Shown here piece by piece: positions 27,353-35,502 of a stretch of 64,000 nucleotides of DNA. The position numbers were made by a program, and so were the translations under genes. A model generated the notes under the pieces. The model saw only the letters and a list, made by a program, of their open reading frames with translations. It was not told the DNA's origin and did no database searches. The DNA is from Brachyspira hyodysenteriae ATCC 27164. Its GTDB lineage: Bacteria; Spirochaetota; Brachyspiria; Brachyspirales; Brachyspiraceae. The DNA is taken from positions 2,852,001 to 2,916,000 of the forward strand of contig NZ_CP015910.2 of the NCBI RefSeq assembly GCF_001676785.2, in the 5' to 3' direction. How positions within the stretch are numbered: the first letter of the stretch is position 1; each line of letters opens with the position of its first letter.

Positions 27353-28021
27353 TTAAATATACTTGCTAGCTTCTTTGATACTTAGATTAGCCATGTTTTC
27401 TTTATGACGATTTAGAAAATCTCGTACCCAGTCAGGATTAGTTTTACTATAATCCCTTAAAGACCAGCCTATCGCCTTATTTATAAAAAACTCTTTGTTG
27501 TTAAAATTGTTTATTATAATTTTTTCTAATAATTCTGTGTTTGTTTTGTCCTTTCTTAAAAGCTGATGATCTATAGCTATTCTTCTAAGCCAAATATTAT
27601 CAGATAAAGACCATTCTAAAAGTATGTTATTTACAGCCTCATCTCTCAAAGCAATATCTCCGATTATTCTATCTAAACAATCTATGCTATCCCACCAAGA
27701 TTTTGTAAGTGCATATACTTTTAATTTTTCTATATGAGTTTTATTTAAATATTTCTTTTTTAACCTTAAGTAGTCTAAAGAAGCATATTGAAATTCTCTG
27801 TATTTGTTGTCATAGCATTTGTCTGTAAAGTTAAAATCAATAAACTCTTTTTCTTCTTTTGGAATATTTTTGAATACTTTTTTCTCAGCTTCCTTTCTCT
27901 CTTTTGAATGAATACCTAAAAACTCAAAATTATTTTTCATGTATTTTGCCATTAATATAGCTTCTTTTTCATCTTTTAATTTTTCAAATTCTTCTGAAAG
28001 AGTAGTGTATAAATCACTCAT
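27353..28021 (-). CDS. DNA alkylation repair protein (AlkD-like HEAT-repeat glycosylase)
   Basis: 222 aa from ATG 28021 (GAGG 9 nt upstream; a TTG at 28036 lacks a site). The family removes positively charged alkylated bases such as 3-methyladenine and 7-methylguanine. Typical parts: KNNFEFLGIHSKERKEAEKK, LRLKKKYL, LTKSWWDSIDCLDRIIGDIA (the WWD segment carries the family Trp and Asp), LWLRRIAIDHQL and FFINKAIGWSLRDYSKTNPDWV. It is on the same strand as, and 18 bp downstream of, the dehydrogenase gene, so they are probably cotranscribed. Confidence 0.9.
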   Translation of the reverse strand: MSDLYTTLSEEFEKLKDEKEAILMAKYMKNNFEFLGIHSKERKEAEKKVFKNIPKEEKEFIDFNFTDKCYDNKYREFQYASLDYLRLKKKYLNKTHIEKLKVYALTKSWWDSIDCLDRIIGDIALRDEAVNNILLEWSLSDNIWLRRIAIDHQLLRKDKTNTELLEKIIINNFNNKEFFINKAIGWSLRDYSKTNPDWVRDFLNRHKENMANLSIKEASKYI

Positions 28022-28039
28022 TAAATTAAGCCTCAAAAA

Positions 28040-29044
28040 TCATTTATCAAAAATATATTTATAAATATGCTCAGGTAAAGGTATACCTTCTTTTAAATAA
28101 ACTTTAGAACAAGCCTCTTTTCTCTCACCAGGTATAGAAATAGTTCCGCCTTCTTTTAAAGCAGGCTCTTTCCTTATATCATCTATAAATGATTGAACTG
28201 TATTTAAATAAGTATCTAAATCATTATAAACAGCAGGATCAACAACAAGCATAAATGTAGATAAATTTCTTTTTTTATCCATATCGCCGTACATCTTTAC
28301 TAAATTATTGCAGTAAACTTGTCCTACTAAAAGTCCAGTAAATGCTTCAACCATAGTCATTATCAAATATCCCTTAACTCCTCCGAAAGGCACAACATAT
28401 TTTATTTCATTAGGATTAGAGCTAGGATTGCCGTTTTCATCTACTCCCCAATGCATAGGCACTGTTTCATTATTTTCTCTTGCTGTAAATATTCTTCCAA
28501 GCGATACCTCGCTAGTTGCCATATCTCCAAGTATAAAATCTTTCTTTCCTGGAAAACCATAGCTTATAGGATTAGTTCCAAAAAATGATCTCTTTCCTCC
28601 GAAAGGTATAACACAAGGATCGGTATTAACCATTATAAGAGAAACTTTATTTTGATCTATAGCCATTTTATTATAATATCCCAAAGCACCAGCATGACTA
28701 TTATTTTTTATTCCTATTAAAGCAATTCCCTGTTTTTCAACAGTTTCTAAAGCCCATTCCATAGCATACTGTGTTGCTACATGTCCGAATCCGCCGTCAG
28801 CATCCATCAATGCAAAAGAAGGTCTCTTCTCTTCTATATGAAATTCAGAATTTAAATTTATTCCTCCAGATTTTATTCTATCTATATAATGTTCTACTCT
28901 TAATACTCCATGTGAATGTATGCCCCTTATATCAGCATAAATTAGTACATCCGTTACAATTCCAGCCTGTTCATTAGATACTCCAGCCATTTTAAACTTA
29001 TTGTATACGGCATCCATTAATTCTTTTACATTAACTTTAATCAT
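28040..29044 (-). CDS. Ldh-family NAD(P)-dependent oxidoreductase (malate/L-lactate/ureidoglycolate type)
   Basis: 334-aa cytoplasmic 2-hydroxyacid dehydrogenase of the AllD/YlbC/ComC type, unrelated to classic LDH. Diagnostic: the early ADIRGIHSHGVLRVEHYI with the catalytic His, GIKNNSHAGALGYY, and NPISYGFPGKKDFILGDMATS. The nucleotide-binding core is non-Rossmann. The substrate cannot be fixed; malate, lactate, sulfolactate and ureidoglycolate enzymes share these motifs. AAAGG precedes the ATG. Promoter at 29082-29110; the AlkD-like gene is downstream. Confidence 0.88.
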   Translation of the reverse strand: MIKVNVKELMDAVYNKFKMAGVSNEQAGIVTDVLIYADIRGIHSHGVLRVEHYIDRIKSGGINLNSEFHIEEKRPSFALMDADGGFGHVATQYAMEWALETVEKQGIALIGIKNNSHAGALGYYNKMAIDQNKVSLIMVNTDPCVIPFGGKRSFFGTNPISYGFPGKKDFILGDMATSEVSLGRIFTARENNETVPMHWGVDENGNPSSNPNEIKYVVPFGGVKGYLIMTMVEAFTGLLVGQVYCNNLVKMYGDMDKKRNLSTFMLVVDPAVYNDLDTYLNTVQSFIDDIRKEPALKEGGTISIPGERKEACSKVYLKEGIPLPEHIYKYIFDK

Positions 29045-29081
29045 ATTAAAATACCTTTACCATATTTAATAAACATAATAA

Positions 29082-29110
29082 AGTTTACATAATTATAAAT
29101 ATAATGTCAA
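29082..29110 (-). promoter_or_regulatory. Promoter of the dehydrogenase-alkD operon
   Basis: Minus strand TTGACA (29110-29105), 17-bp spacer, TAAACT (29087-29082). Confidence 0.6.
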
Positions 29111-29127
29111 TAATTTAAATACTAAAT

Positions 29128-29167
29128 TTAAAAAAAGAACAAGAGATTTTAATAATCCCTTGTTCTA
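29128..29167 (-). terminator. Terminator after the PepSY-like gene pair
   Basis: Minus-strand stem AGAACAAGGGATT / AATCTCTTGTTCT (one mismatch) with a T-run after it; it lies just past the stop of the gene at 29196. Confidence 0.75.
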
Positions 29168-29195
29168 ATAGTTTTATATTTTAATTTTATTTATA

Positions 29196-29447
29196 TTAAT
29201 CGTCCCATTCCTGACCTAATAGATTTCCAGCTTTATCAATATATAATTCCATCATATTATTCATTTTTACTTTATATACATTGTAATGCTCCATTTCTAC
29301 TGCCCAAATCTGAGCCTGAGGATAAGTTCTTTTTGCTGTTGCTATTACAGCCTGAGGAACTTGATTAAGAGGCACATACCAATCTGCAAATAAAGCTGAA
29401 GTACTTAAAACTGTTAAAGCTACTAATAAACAAAGTATTTTTTTCAT
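29196..29447 (-). CDS. Small secreted PepSY-like (DUF2874) protein
   Basis: 83 aa: a signal peptide (MKKILCLLVALTVLSTSALFA) followed by one PepSY-like domain. VPLNQVPQAVIATAKRTYPQ and MELYIDKAGNLLGQEWDD match the DUF2874/BLIP-like fold of putative periplasmic inhibitors. The C-terminal GQEWDD is shared with the neighbour at 29503. A strong AAGGAG lies upstream. The pair probably arose by duplication and forms one unit with the upstream gene 56 bp away. Confidence 0.85.
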   Translation of the reverse strand: MKKILCLLVALTVLSTSALFADWYVPLNQVPQAVIATAKRTYPQAQIWAVEMEHYNVYKVKMNNMMELYIDKAGNLLGQEWDD

Positions 29448-29502
29448 ATTTTCTCCTTTTTTTAATTATTATTTTTTATTATTTTTTATATTAAATATTT
29501 AA

Positions 29503-30084
29503 TTAATCGTCCCATTTTTGACCTAATAACTGACCATTATTATCAACATACAATTCCATCATATTATTCAATTTTATTTCAAATATAGTGAACTGTTTTT
29601 CTATTTTAATTATAGCAGCATTAGGATAAGTTCTTCTTATTGTATTCATAACATTAGCAGGAAGTATAGTAGCAGGCATATTACCATAACATTTAACTTC
29701 TTTCCAATCTCCATTAGGGAAGAAATCTATTTGTGTTCCGTTTTCTAAATATACTTCTATATCTTCCCAATCTCTTTCAATGAAAGTTACTTTTACATTA
29801 GCAAAATGCTGTTTGATAAAGTTCTGAGCATTTTGAGGTATAGAAGATAATTGCACTCCATATCCATATTGTTGTCCTTGAGCAGGAGGCTGTGCATAAG
29901 GATCTTGGTAATTTTGCTGAGGATCTTGTACTTGAGGCTGACCATATGGATCATATCCGCCTTGACCGCCTTGCTGATAGCCTCCTTGATTATTATCATA
30001 ATATCCGTCATATTGAGCGAACAATGAACCTGTAAGCATTGCTGAAACAAAAATTATAAATAAAGCTTTTTTTATAGTAGTCAT
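29503..30084 (-). CDS. Secreted protein with Gln/Gly/Pro-rich linker and two PepSY-like domains
   Basis: 193 aa from ATG 30084 (AGGAGA upstream; the frame is open 14 codons further but without a site). A signal peptide (ending GSLFA) is followed by a low-complexity Gln/Gly/Tyr/Pro stretch (~residues 25-75), then two DUF2874-like PepSY domains: one with FIKQHFANVKVTFIERDWED, one ending MELYVDNNGQLLGQKWDD like its neighbour. Family members are periplasmic; the spacer suggests tethering or cell-wall reach. The promoter at 30152-30180 is a perfect consensus, so strong expression is likely. Confidence 0.85.
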   Translation of the reverse strand: MTTIKKALFIIFVSAMLTGSLFAQYDGYYDNNQGGYQQGGQGGYDPYGQPQVQDPQQNYQDPYAQPPAQGQQYGYGVQLSSIPQNAQNFIKQHFANVKVTFIERDWEDIEVYLENGTQIDFFPNGDWKEVKCYGNMPATILPANVMNTIRRTYPNAAIIKIEKQFTIFEIKLNNMMELYVDNNGQLLGQKWDD

Positions 30085-30151
30085 AAAATTTCTCCTGTTT
30101 TTTATTTTGTAAAAACAATTTAGCAACAGGTAAATTATCTTTACATTTAGT

Positions 30152-30180
30152 ATTATAGTATAATTTTATGATTATGTCAA
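30152..30180 (-). promoter_or_regulatory. Perfect-consensus promoter of the PepSY-like pair
   Basis: Minus strand TTGACA (30180-30175), 17-bp spacer, TATAAT (30157-30152): both hexamers and the spacing are exact. The remaining gap up to 30660 is plain AT-rich sequence in which I see nothing. Confidence 0.75.
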
Positions 30181-30660
30181 TTAATTTTACTAGTTTTTTA
30201 CTGAAAATTTACATTTTTTTTAATTATATTAGCTTTTTTATGTTAGACATGTTTTAAAAATATTTGATAAAATCATATTAAAAATTATTTTAATAAATAA
30301 ATTATAGAAATGAGTTATTATAAGTTTTATAAAACATAATTTTTAATATATAAAATATTTTATTATATACACTTATATACTCTTAATAATAAAAATAATT
30401 GTTATTTACTGCTAAGTCAAAATTTATATAAAATAAAAATACCTCAAATATTCATTGATTTAATTTTGAAACATATACAAAATAGAGTTTTAATTTTTTA
30501 AAAAATTTAAATAGTTATTAAAAAATAGAATTAATAAATAGTCTAATTACAGACATTTATTAACTCTATAATTACATTATGTTATTCATTTTTATAAAAA
30601 ACTATAATCAAATCACTTGAATTAAATTAAAAAACTAAACATTTCTACATATAAAAATTC

Positions 30661-30689
30661 TTGATTTTAATATATTATTAATATATAAT
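30661..30689 (+). promoter_or_regulatory. Promoter for asd
   Basis: TTGATT (30661-30666), 17-bp spacer, TATAAT (30684-30689), 41 bp before the ATG. Confidence 0.6.
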
Positions 30690-30730
30690 TGCAGGAACAA
30701 AAAATAAAAAATAATTAATGGTACACTATT

Positions 30731-31828
30731 ATGAAAAAAGTAAATTTATGTTTATTAGGGGCTTCCGGTGCTGTAGGTCAGGAGATGCTTAAAGTATTGG
30801 AAGAGAGAAAATTCCCAATCAATGAGTTAAGACTTCTTGGAAATAGAGAAGCAGGAAAAAAAGTAAAATTTAATGGCAAAGAATACACAATCGAAAAGAC
30901 AACTAAAGATTCATTCAAAGATATGGATATAACATTGGTTGCTGTAGGAGCTGATTTAAGTAAGAAATTAAGTCCGTTAGCTGTAAAAGCTGGAAGTATT
31001 GTAGTAGATAACAGCAGTGCTTTTAGAATGGATAAAAATGTTCCTTTAGTAGTTCCTGAAGTTAATCCTGAAGATGTTAAGCTTCATAAAGGAATAATAG
31101 CTAATCCTAACTGCTCTACAATAATAGCTTTAGTAGCATTAGCTCCTCTTCATAAATTCGGAAAAATAAAAAGAATAATAGCATCTACTTATCAGGCTGT
31201 TTCAGGTGCAGGTAAAGAAGGTATGGAAGAATTAGAACAGCAGATAAAAGATTATGTTGCTGGAAAAAAACTTAAAAACAGTACTTTCAAATATCAAATA
31301 CTTCACAATTTAATTCCTCATATCGATTCTTTCGATAAAAATGGATACACTAAAGAAGAATTAAAAATGACTAATGAAGGAAGAAAAATTCTTCATGCTC
31401 CTGATATGCAAGTAAGCTGTACTTGTGTAAGAGTTCCTGTTATTAGAAGTCATAGCGAATCTATTACAGTAGAAACAGAGAAAAAAATCACTGCTAAAAA
31501 GGCTAAAGAATTATTATCTAAAGCAAAAGGTGTAAAAGTGGTTGATGATCCTGCTAAGTTTAAATATCCTATGCCTTTGGATACTTCTAACCAAGATAAT
31601 ATATATGTTGGAAGAATAAGAGAAGATATCAGTGCTAAAAATTCATTAGTATTCTGGTGTGCAGGAGATCAAATAAGAAAAGGCGCTGCTACAAATGCTG
31701 TACAAATAGCTGAGCTTCTTTTACCTGAATTAGATAAAAAATCTGATGATAAAGCAGTAGAAAAAAAAGCTGTAGAAAAGAAATCTGCTAGAAAACCATG
31801 CGTAAGAAAATCAACAAAAAAACAATAA
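30731..31828 (+). CDS. asd: Aspartate-semialdehyde dehydrogenase with Lys-rich C-terminal tail
   Basis: Reduces aspartyl phosphate to aspartate semialdehyde with NADPH, feeding lysine/DAP, threonine and methionine synthesis. N-terminal LLGASGAVGQEMLKVLEERK is the nucleotide site; IIANPNCSTIIALVALAPLH holds the catalytic Cys; YQAVSGAGKEGMEEL and RVPVIRSHSESITVE with the catalytic His follow. The core ends near residue 334 (AVQIAELLLPEL). About 30 further residues (DKKSDDKAVEKKAVEKKSAR to KKQ) are very basic and are not part of the enzyme fold. The start has no strong ribosome site. Confidence 0.95.
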   Translation: MKKVNLCLLGASGAVGQEMLKVLEERKFPINELRLLGNREAGKKVKFNGKEYTIEKTTKDSFKDMDITLVAVGADLSKKLSPLAVKAGSIVVDNSSAFRMDKNVPLVVPEVNPEDVKLHKGIIANPNCSTIIALVALAPLHKFGKIKRIIASTYQAVSGAGKEGMEELEQQIKDYVAGKKLKNSTFKYQILHNLIPHIDSFDKNGYTKEELKMTNEGRKILHAPDMQVSCTCVRVPVIRSHSESITVETEKKITAKKAKELLSKAKGVKVVDDPAKFKYPMPLDTSNQDNIYVGRIREDISAKNSLVFWCAGDQIRKGAATNAVQIAELLLPELDKKSDDKAVEKKAVEKKSARKPCVRKSTKKQ

Positions 31829-31852
31829 TAATAAAATTATGAATTAAATATA

Positions 31853-31885
31853 GAGGTTCTGTATATTACAGAGCCTATTTTTTAT
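31853..31885 (+). terminator. Terminator after asd
   Basis: Hairpin AGGTTCTGTA / TACAGAGCCT (one G:T) with loop TAT, then ATTTTTTATT. Confidence 0.8.
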
Positions 31886-31932
31886 TGCAATAATTAAATT
31901 AATTAGAATTACGATTTTTTAATTGTAAATCA

Positions 31933-31967
31933 TAAAAAAACAGAGAGATAAAAAATCCCTCTGTTTG
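31933..31967 (-). terminator. Terminator after the purine permease gene
   Basis: Stem AAACAGAG / CTCTGTTT extended to GAT / ATC around a mismatch; on the minus strand it is followed by seven T. Confidence 0.8.
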
Positions 31968-32002
31968 TAACATCTAAAAATAATCAATTAATTAAATATA
32001 AA

Positions 32003-33313
32003 TTAGCCTAAAAATCCTTGTATTATAGGCATAAGTATTTTAATTAAAAGAAGCGCTGATAATATCCAAGTCAATAATGATATATCTTTACTTTTACCTG
32101 AAACAAATTTTAATATAGTAAATGACAATACTCCGAAAGTAATACCCTCAGCTATACTATAAGCAAAAGGCATAAATATTATACATATAAAAGCAGGAAT
32201 TGCTTCTGTATAATCATTGAAATTAATTTCCAATATAGGAGTCATCATAAATAAACCAACTATAATCAAAGCAGGTGCAGTAGCAGCAGAAGGTATAGCT
32301 AAAAATATATGCGATAAGAATAATGAAACAGCGAATAATATAGCAACAACAAGAGAAGTTAATCCTGTTTTACCGCCTTCAGCAACACCAGATGCACTTT
32401 CAACATAAGTAGTAACAGTAGAAGTACCTAAACAAGCACCTACAACTGTTCCTACAGCATCAGCAAATAAAGCTTGCTTACATCTAGGAACTTCTCCGTT
32501 TTTTGTAAGCATATCTGCTTTAGTACATACTCCAACCAATGTACCTACTGTATCAAACATATCAACAAAAAGGAAAGTAAAGAGTACTATAAACATATTA
32601 GGGGTGAATATATTTCCGAAATCAAGTTTGAAGGCTATAGGTTCTAATGAAGGAGGTATAAGACTTGCATCAGGAGACATTTTTGTAAGTCCCATAGGTA
32701 TTCCTATTATAGTAGTAATAAGTATTCCTAAAAGTATTGCACCTTTTACATTATATGCTAATAAAATTGCTGTTATAAGAAGTCCTATAATAGCAAGTAA
32801 TGCACTTCCTGAAGTAATATTACCAAGTCCAAGCAAAGTAGCATCATTATTTACTATAATTTTAGAATTCTGAAGTCCTATGAAAGCTATAAATAATCCT
32901 ATACCTACTGAAATAGCTCTTTTCATATTAACAGGTATGCTATTAACTATAGCCTCTCTCACATTAAAAATAGTAAGAACAACAAATATAATACCTTCTA
33001 TAAATACGGCTGTTAAAGCTGTTTCCCAACTATAACCCATACCCAATACTACAGTATAAGCAAAAAAAGCATTAAGTCCCATACCAGGTGCTAAAGCAAA
33101 AGGAAGATTAGCAAGCAAAGACATTATCAAAGTTGCTATTATTGCAGATACTACTGTAGCTGTGAATACTGCTCCTTTATCCATACCTGTTGCACTAAGT
33201 ATACCTGGATTTACTGCTAATATATAAGCCATTGTCATAAAAGTAGTAAAGCCTGCTATTATCTCTGTTTTTACATTAGTACCATACTCTTTAAGCTTGA
33301 AAAATTTTTCCAT
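32003..33313 (-). CDS. NCS2-family purine permease (AzgA-type)
   Basis: Polytopic inner-membrane transporter, 436 aa from ATG 33313 (AAGGA 8 nt upstream; in-frame starts further up at 33346/33352 have none). Typical AzgA-type parts: FTTFMTMAYILAVNPGILSA near the N-terminus, LAPGMGLNAFFAYTVVLG, FVDMFDTVGTLVGVCTKADM and ALFADAVGTVVGACLGTSTV with TYVESASGVAEGGKTGLTS. The family carries adenine, guanine or hypoxanthine by proton symport; the exact base cannot be read. I looked for a purine riboswitch in the short leader and did not find the conserved core. Confidence 0.93.
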   Translation of the reverse strand: MEKFFKLKEYGTNVKTEIIAGFTTFMTMAYILAVNPGILSATGMDKGAVFTATVVSAIIATLIMSLLANLPFALAPGMGLNAFFAYTVVLGMGYSWETALTAVFIEGIIFVVLTIFNVREAIVNSIPVNMKRAISVGIGLFIAFIGLQNSKIIVNNDATLLGLGNITSGSALLAIIGLLITAILLAYNVKGAILLGILITTIIGIPMGLTKMSPDASLIPPSLEPIAFKLDFGNIFTPNMFIVLFTFLFVDMFDTVGTLVGVCTKADMLTKNGEVPRCKQALFADAVGTVVGACLGTSTVTTYVESASGVAEGGKTGLTSLVVAILFAVSLFLSHIFLAIPSAATAPALIIVGLFMMTPILEINFNDYTEAIPAFICIIFMPFAYSIAEGITFGVLSFTILKFVSGKSKDISLLTWILSALLLIKILMPIIQGFLG

Positions 33314-33452
33314 AAATATATTCCTTATAACAGTTTTTTTATTCATAACCATTTACTATTATGAAAGCTATAATATATACGAGATTATAATTTTTGCAAT
33401 ATTTTTTATAATAAAATTACTTTACATATTGTAATATATTAAAATATTTTTA

Positions 33453-35306
33453 TTAATTATTTATATTCTTATAAAGAGTGTACTTACCGCCTTTTTTTGA
33501 CTGCCATATCAATTGAAACTTATTTCCATATTCATCTTCTATAATATAATTCTCATCTTGAACTATATAACTATCATAAAAAAGATATTTATATTTAGAA
33601 TTATCATTAGTGTAAAATTTATAAAAATCAATATATTCATATCCCCATTTCTGATTTTTAAATATATAATTTAAAGTTCCCTGCGCCATAATACTCATAA
33701 CAGCTATACTAGCATCATCTTCTATATTAGGGTAATCTGTACTATAGTCATATGATTTAATATTCGTAAAAAAATTAGTTATATTATCTGTTAATAACAT
33801 AGTTTTCACAATACTTATTAATAATAATGATACTATCAAAAAAGTTTTGATATTCAAAAATATATTTTTAGATTTAAAATATTCATACAATAATGATATA
33901 GAAGATATTGATAAAATTAATAAAGGATAAATAAAATATCTATTTTCTCCTTTTGATGGTGTATAACCTAATAATACCAATCTTGTAGTAGCCAAAGTAC
34001 AAATCATAAAATATATAATACCTATCAAAGATAATTTTTTTAATTCTATATTTAGATTTTTTTTGGTAATCAAAAATAAAGAGATAATTGAAAATACAAA
34101 AAGAGGAATTGTAGAATCTCTAAAAAATTTAATAACAATTAAAAAAGCACTCATTATATTGGATAAAGTTAAATTTGATATATTAAATACTACTAAATAA
34201 TCACTTCCCTCTACATTATTGCTATTAATAAATAAATTTAAAACTAGCTGAAACAATATTATAGATACTATCAATACAGAATAATATTTAATATACGATA
34301 TTATACTTTTTTTACTGAATAAACTTTTAAAGCTATTATTATACTCCAATAATAATGGTATAAATATTCCTAATGGTAATGCTAAAGAAGATCTAAAGAA
34401 ATATGCAATGGCCATACATATTGCTGATATAAATATTTTGCTCTCTAAAATAAAGTATATTGATAAAACAATAAACATAAGAAGCCAACCGTCTGTATAT
34501 GCTTGAACCAAAATATACGATGTTTCAAACGATAATATAACAAATAAAATTAATAAAATAGATACAGATATATTTTTATCAATAAATTTGTTTAATAATT
34601 TATATGAAAACACAACAGTCAATACAGTAGGAATTAAACTTATAATAATTAAATAAGATAACTGAGTATTTCCAAATAAAAACATAGTAGTAACGGTAGT
34701 TATAATCGAAAATATAGTAGCAGGATATTCAAATAATTCTCTTTTATAGAATATATCTATACCTCTTGATATATAATTAATGGCATCCCATACTAGCAAC
34801 CCTCTATCAAGAAATATCAGGTATATAAATATAATTATCATAGAAAATATTATAAAGTAATTATTGTATATAAAATCTTTAAACCTATCAAATAAATGAA
34901 TATTAGTTATGGAAATGAGTATTAATATAATTGCTGCAAATAATGTATATATCTCTTTTTTTATTTTTAAATAATAGTATACATTATCTATTTTACCATC
35001 TTTTATTTCATTTGAAGTTACAATTTTACCAAATGGACTGCCATATCCTGTAAATGATATATCTATAACATTATCAGGTAATTTTTTCTTATTTATGTAA
35101 ACACCATATATATCACTATTTCTAAATATTTTATCATAATATTGTATTCTTACAGAATAAGAATATCTTGTATCATTTATTCTTTCTACTAATTTCATAT
35201 CACCAAAAGAACATTTTCTATCAATTCTGCCAAGTATATAAAATATTATTAATAATAATGTTAATACAAAAATTATACTATATACAATGTACTTATTAAC
35301 TTTCAT
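33453..35306 (-). CDS. Polytopic membrane protein, possibly a GT-C-type glycosyltransferase
   Basis: 617 aa. One N-terminal membrane segment (residues ~8-27), a ~90-residue extracytoplasmic part (SFGDMKLVERINDTRYSYSV), then about ten membrane segments and a ~90-residue soluble C-terminal part (IEDDASIAVMSIMAQGTLNY). The LDRGLLVWDAINYISRGIDI segment after TM3 has an acidic residue in the first large loop, as in GT39/GT-C enzymes using lipid-linked sugars, but no family-specific motif is certain. It could also be a flippase-like or O-antigen-related protein. Own short upstream region; no obvious partner gene. Confidence 0.65.
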   Translation of the reverse strand: MKVNKYIVYSIIFVLTLLLIIFYILGRIDRKCSFGDMKLVERINDTRYSYSVRIQYYDKIFRNSDIYGVYINKKKLPDNVIDISFTGYGSPFGKIVTSNEIKDGKIDNVYYYLKIKKEIYTLFAAIILILISITNIHLFDRFKDFIYNNYFIIFSMIIIFIYLIFLDRGLLVWDAINYISRGIDIFYKRELFEYPATIFSIITTVTTMFLFGNTQLSYLIIISLIPTVLTVVFSYKLLNKFIDKNISVSILLILFVILSFETSYILVQAYTDGWLLMFIVLSIYFILESKIFISAICMAIAYFFRSSLALPLGIFIPLLLEYNNSFKSLFSKKSIISYIKYYSVLIVSIILFQLVLNLFINSNNVEGSDYLVVFNISNLTLSNIMSAFLIVIKFFRDSTIPLFVFSIISLFLITKKNLNIELKKLSLIGIIYFMICTLATTRLVLLGYTPSKGENRYFIYPLLILSISSISLLYEYFKSKNIFLNIKTFLIVSLLLISIVKTMLLTDNITNFFTNIKSYDYSTDYPNIEDDASIAVMSIMAQGTLNYIFKNQKWGYEYIDFYKFYTNDNSKYKYLFYDSYIVQDENYIIEDEYGNKFQLIWQSKKGGKYTLYKNINN

Positions 35307-35438
35307 ATTTAATCCTATTTTTATAAAATAAATTATAGTTTTTTAAATATTATATATAAATTTTAAAAATTTATAAGTGTTTTAACTTTACAATTTAATT
35401 TTTTACAACAAACTATATTATAAAATTATAAAGTCTAA

Positions 35439-35474
35439 ATAAAAAATGAGGCAGAATTCTCTACCTCATTTTAT
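35439..35474 (-). terminator. Terminator after the large chemoreceptor gene
   Basis: Stem AATGAGG / CCTCATT extended by AGA / TCT around one mismatch, loop ATTC; T-run on the minus strand. Confidence 0.82.
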
Positions 35475-35502
35475 TTATTAATTTTAATTTTTAATTATTA
35501 TA

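Noticed and set aside
30190-30655. Possible lysine riboswitch or small RNA upstream of asd
   Set aside because: The stretch is low-complexity AT-rich DNA without conserved boxes or a stable stem.
33314-33452. Purine riboswitch before the NCS2 permease
   Set aside because: A TATAAT-CTCG stretch recalls the 5' part, but the conserved GTTTCTACC and the second-half core are missing.
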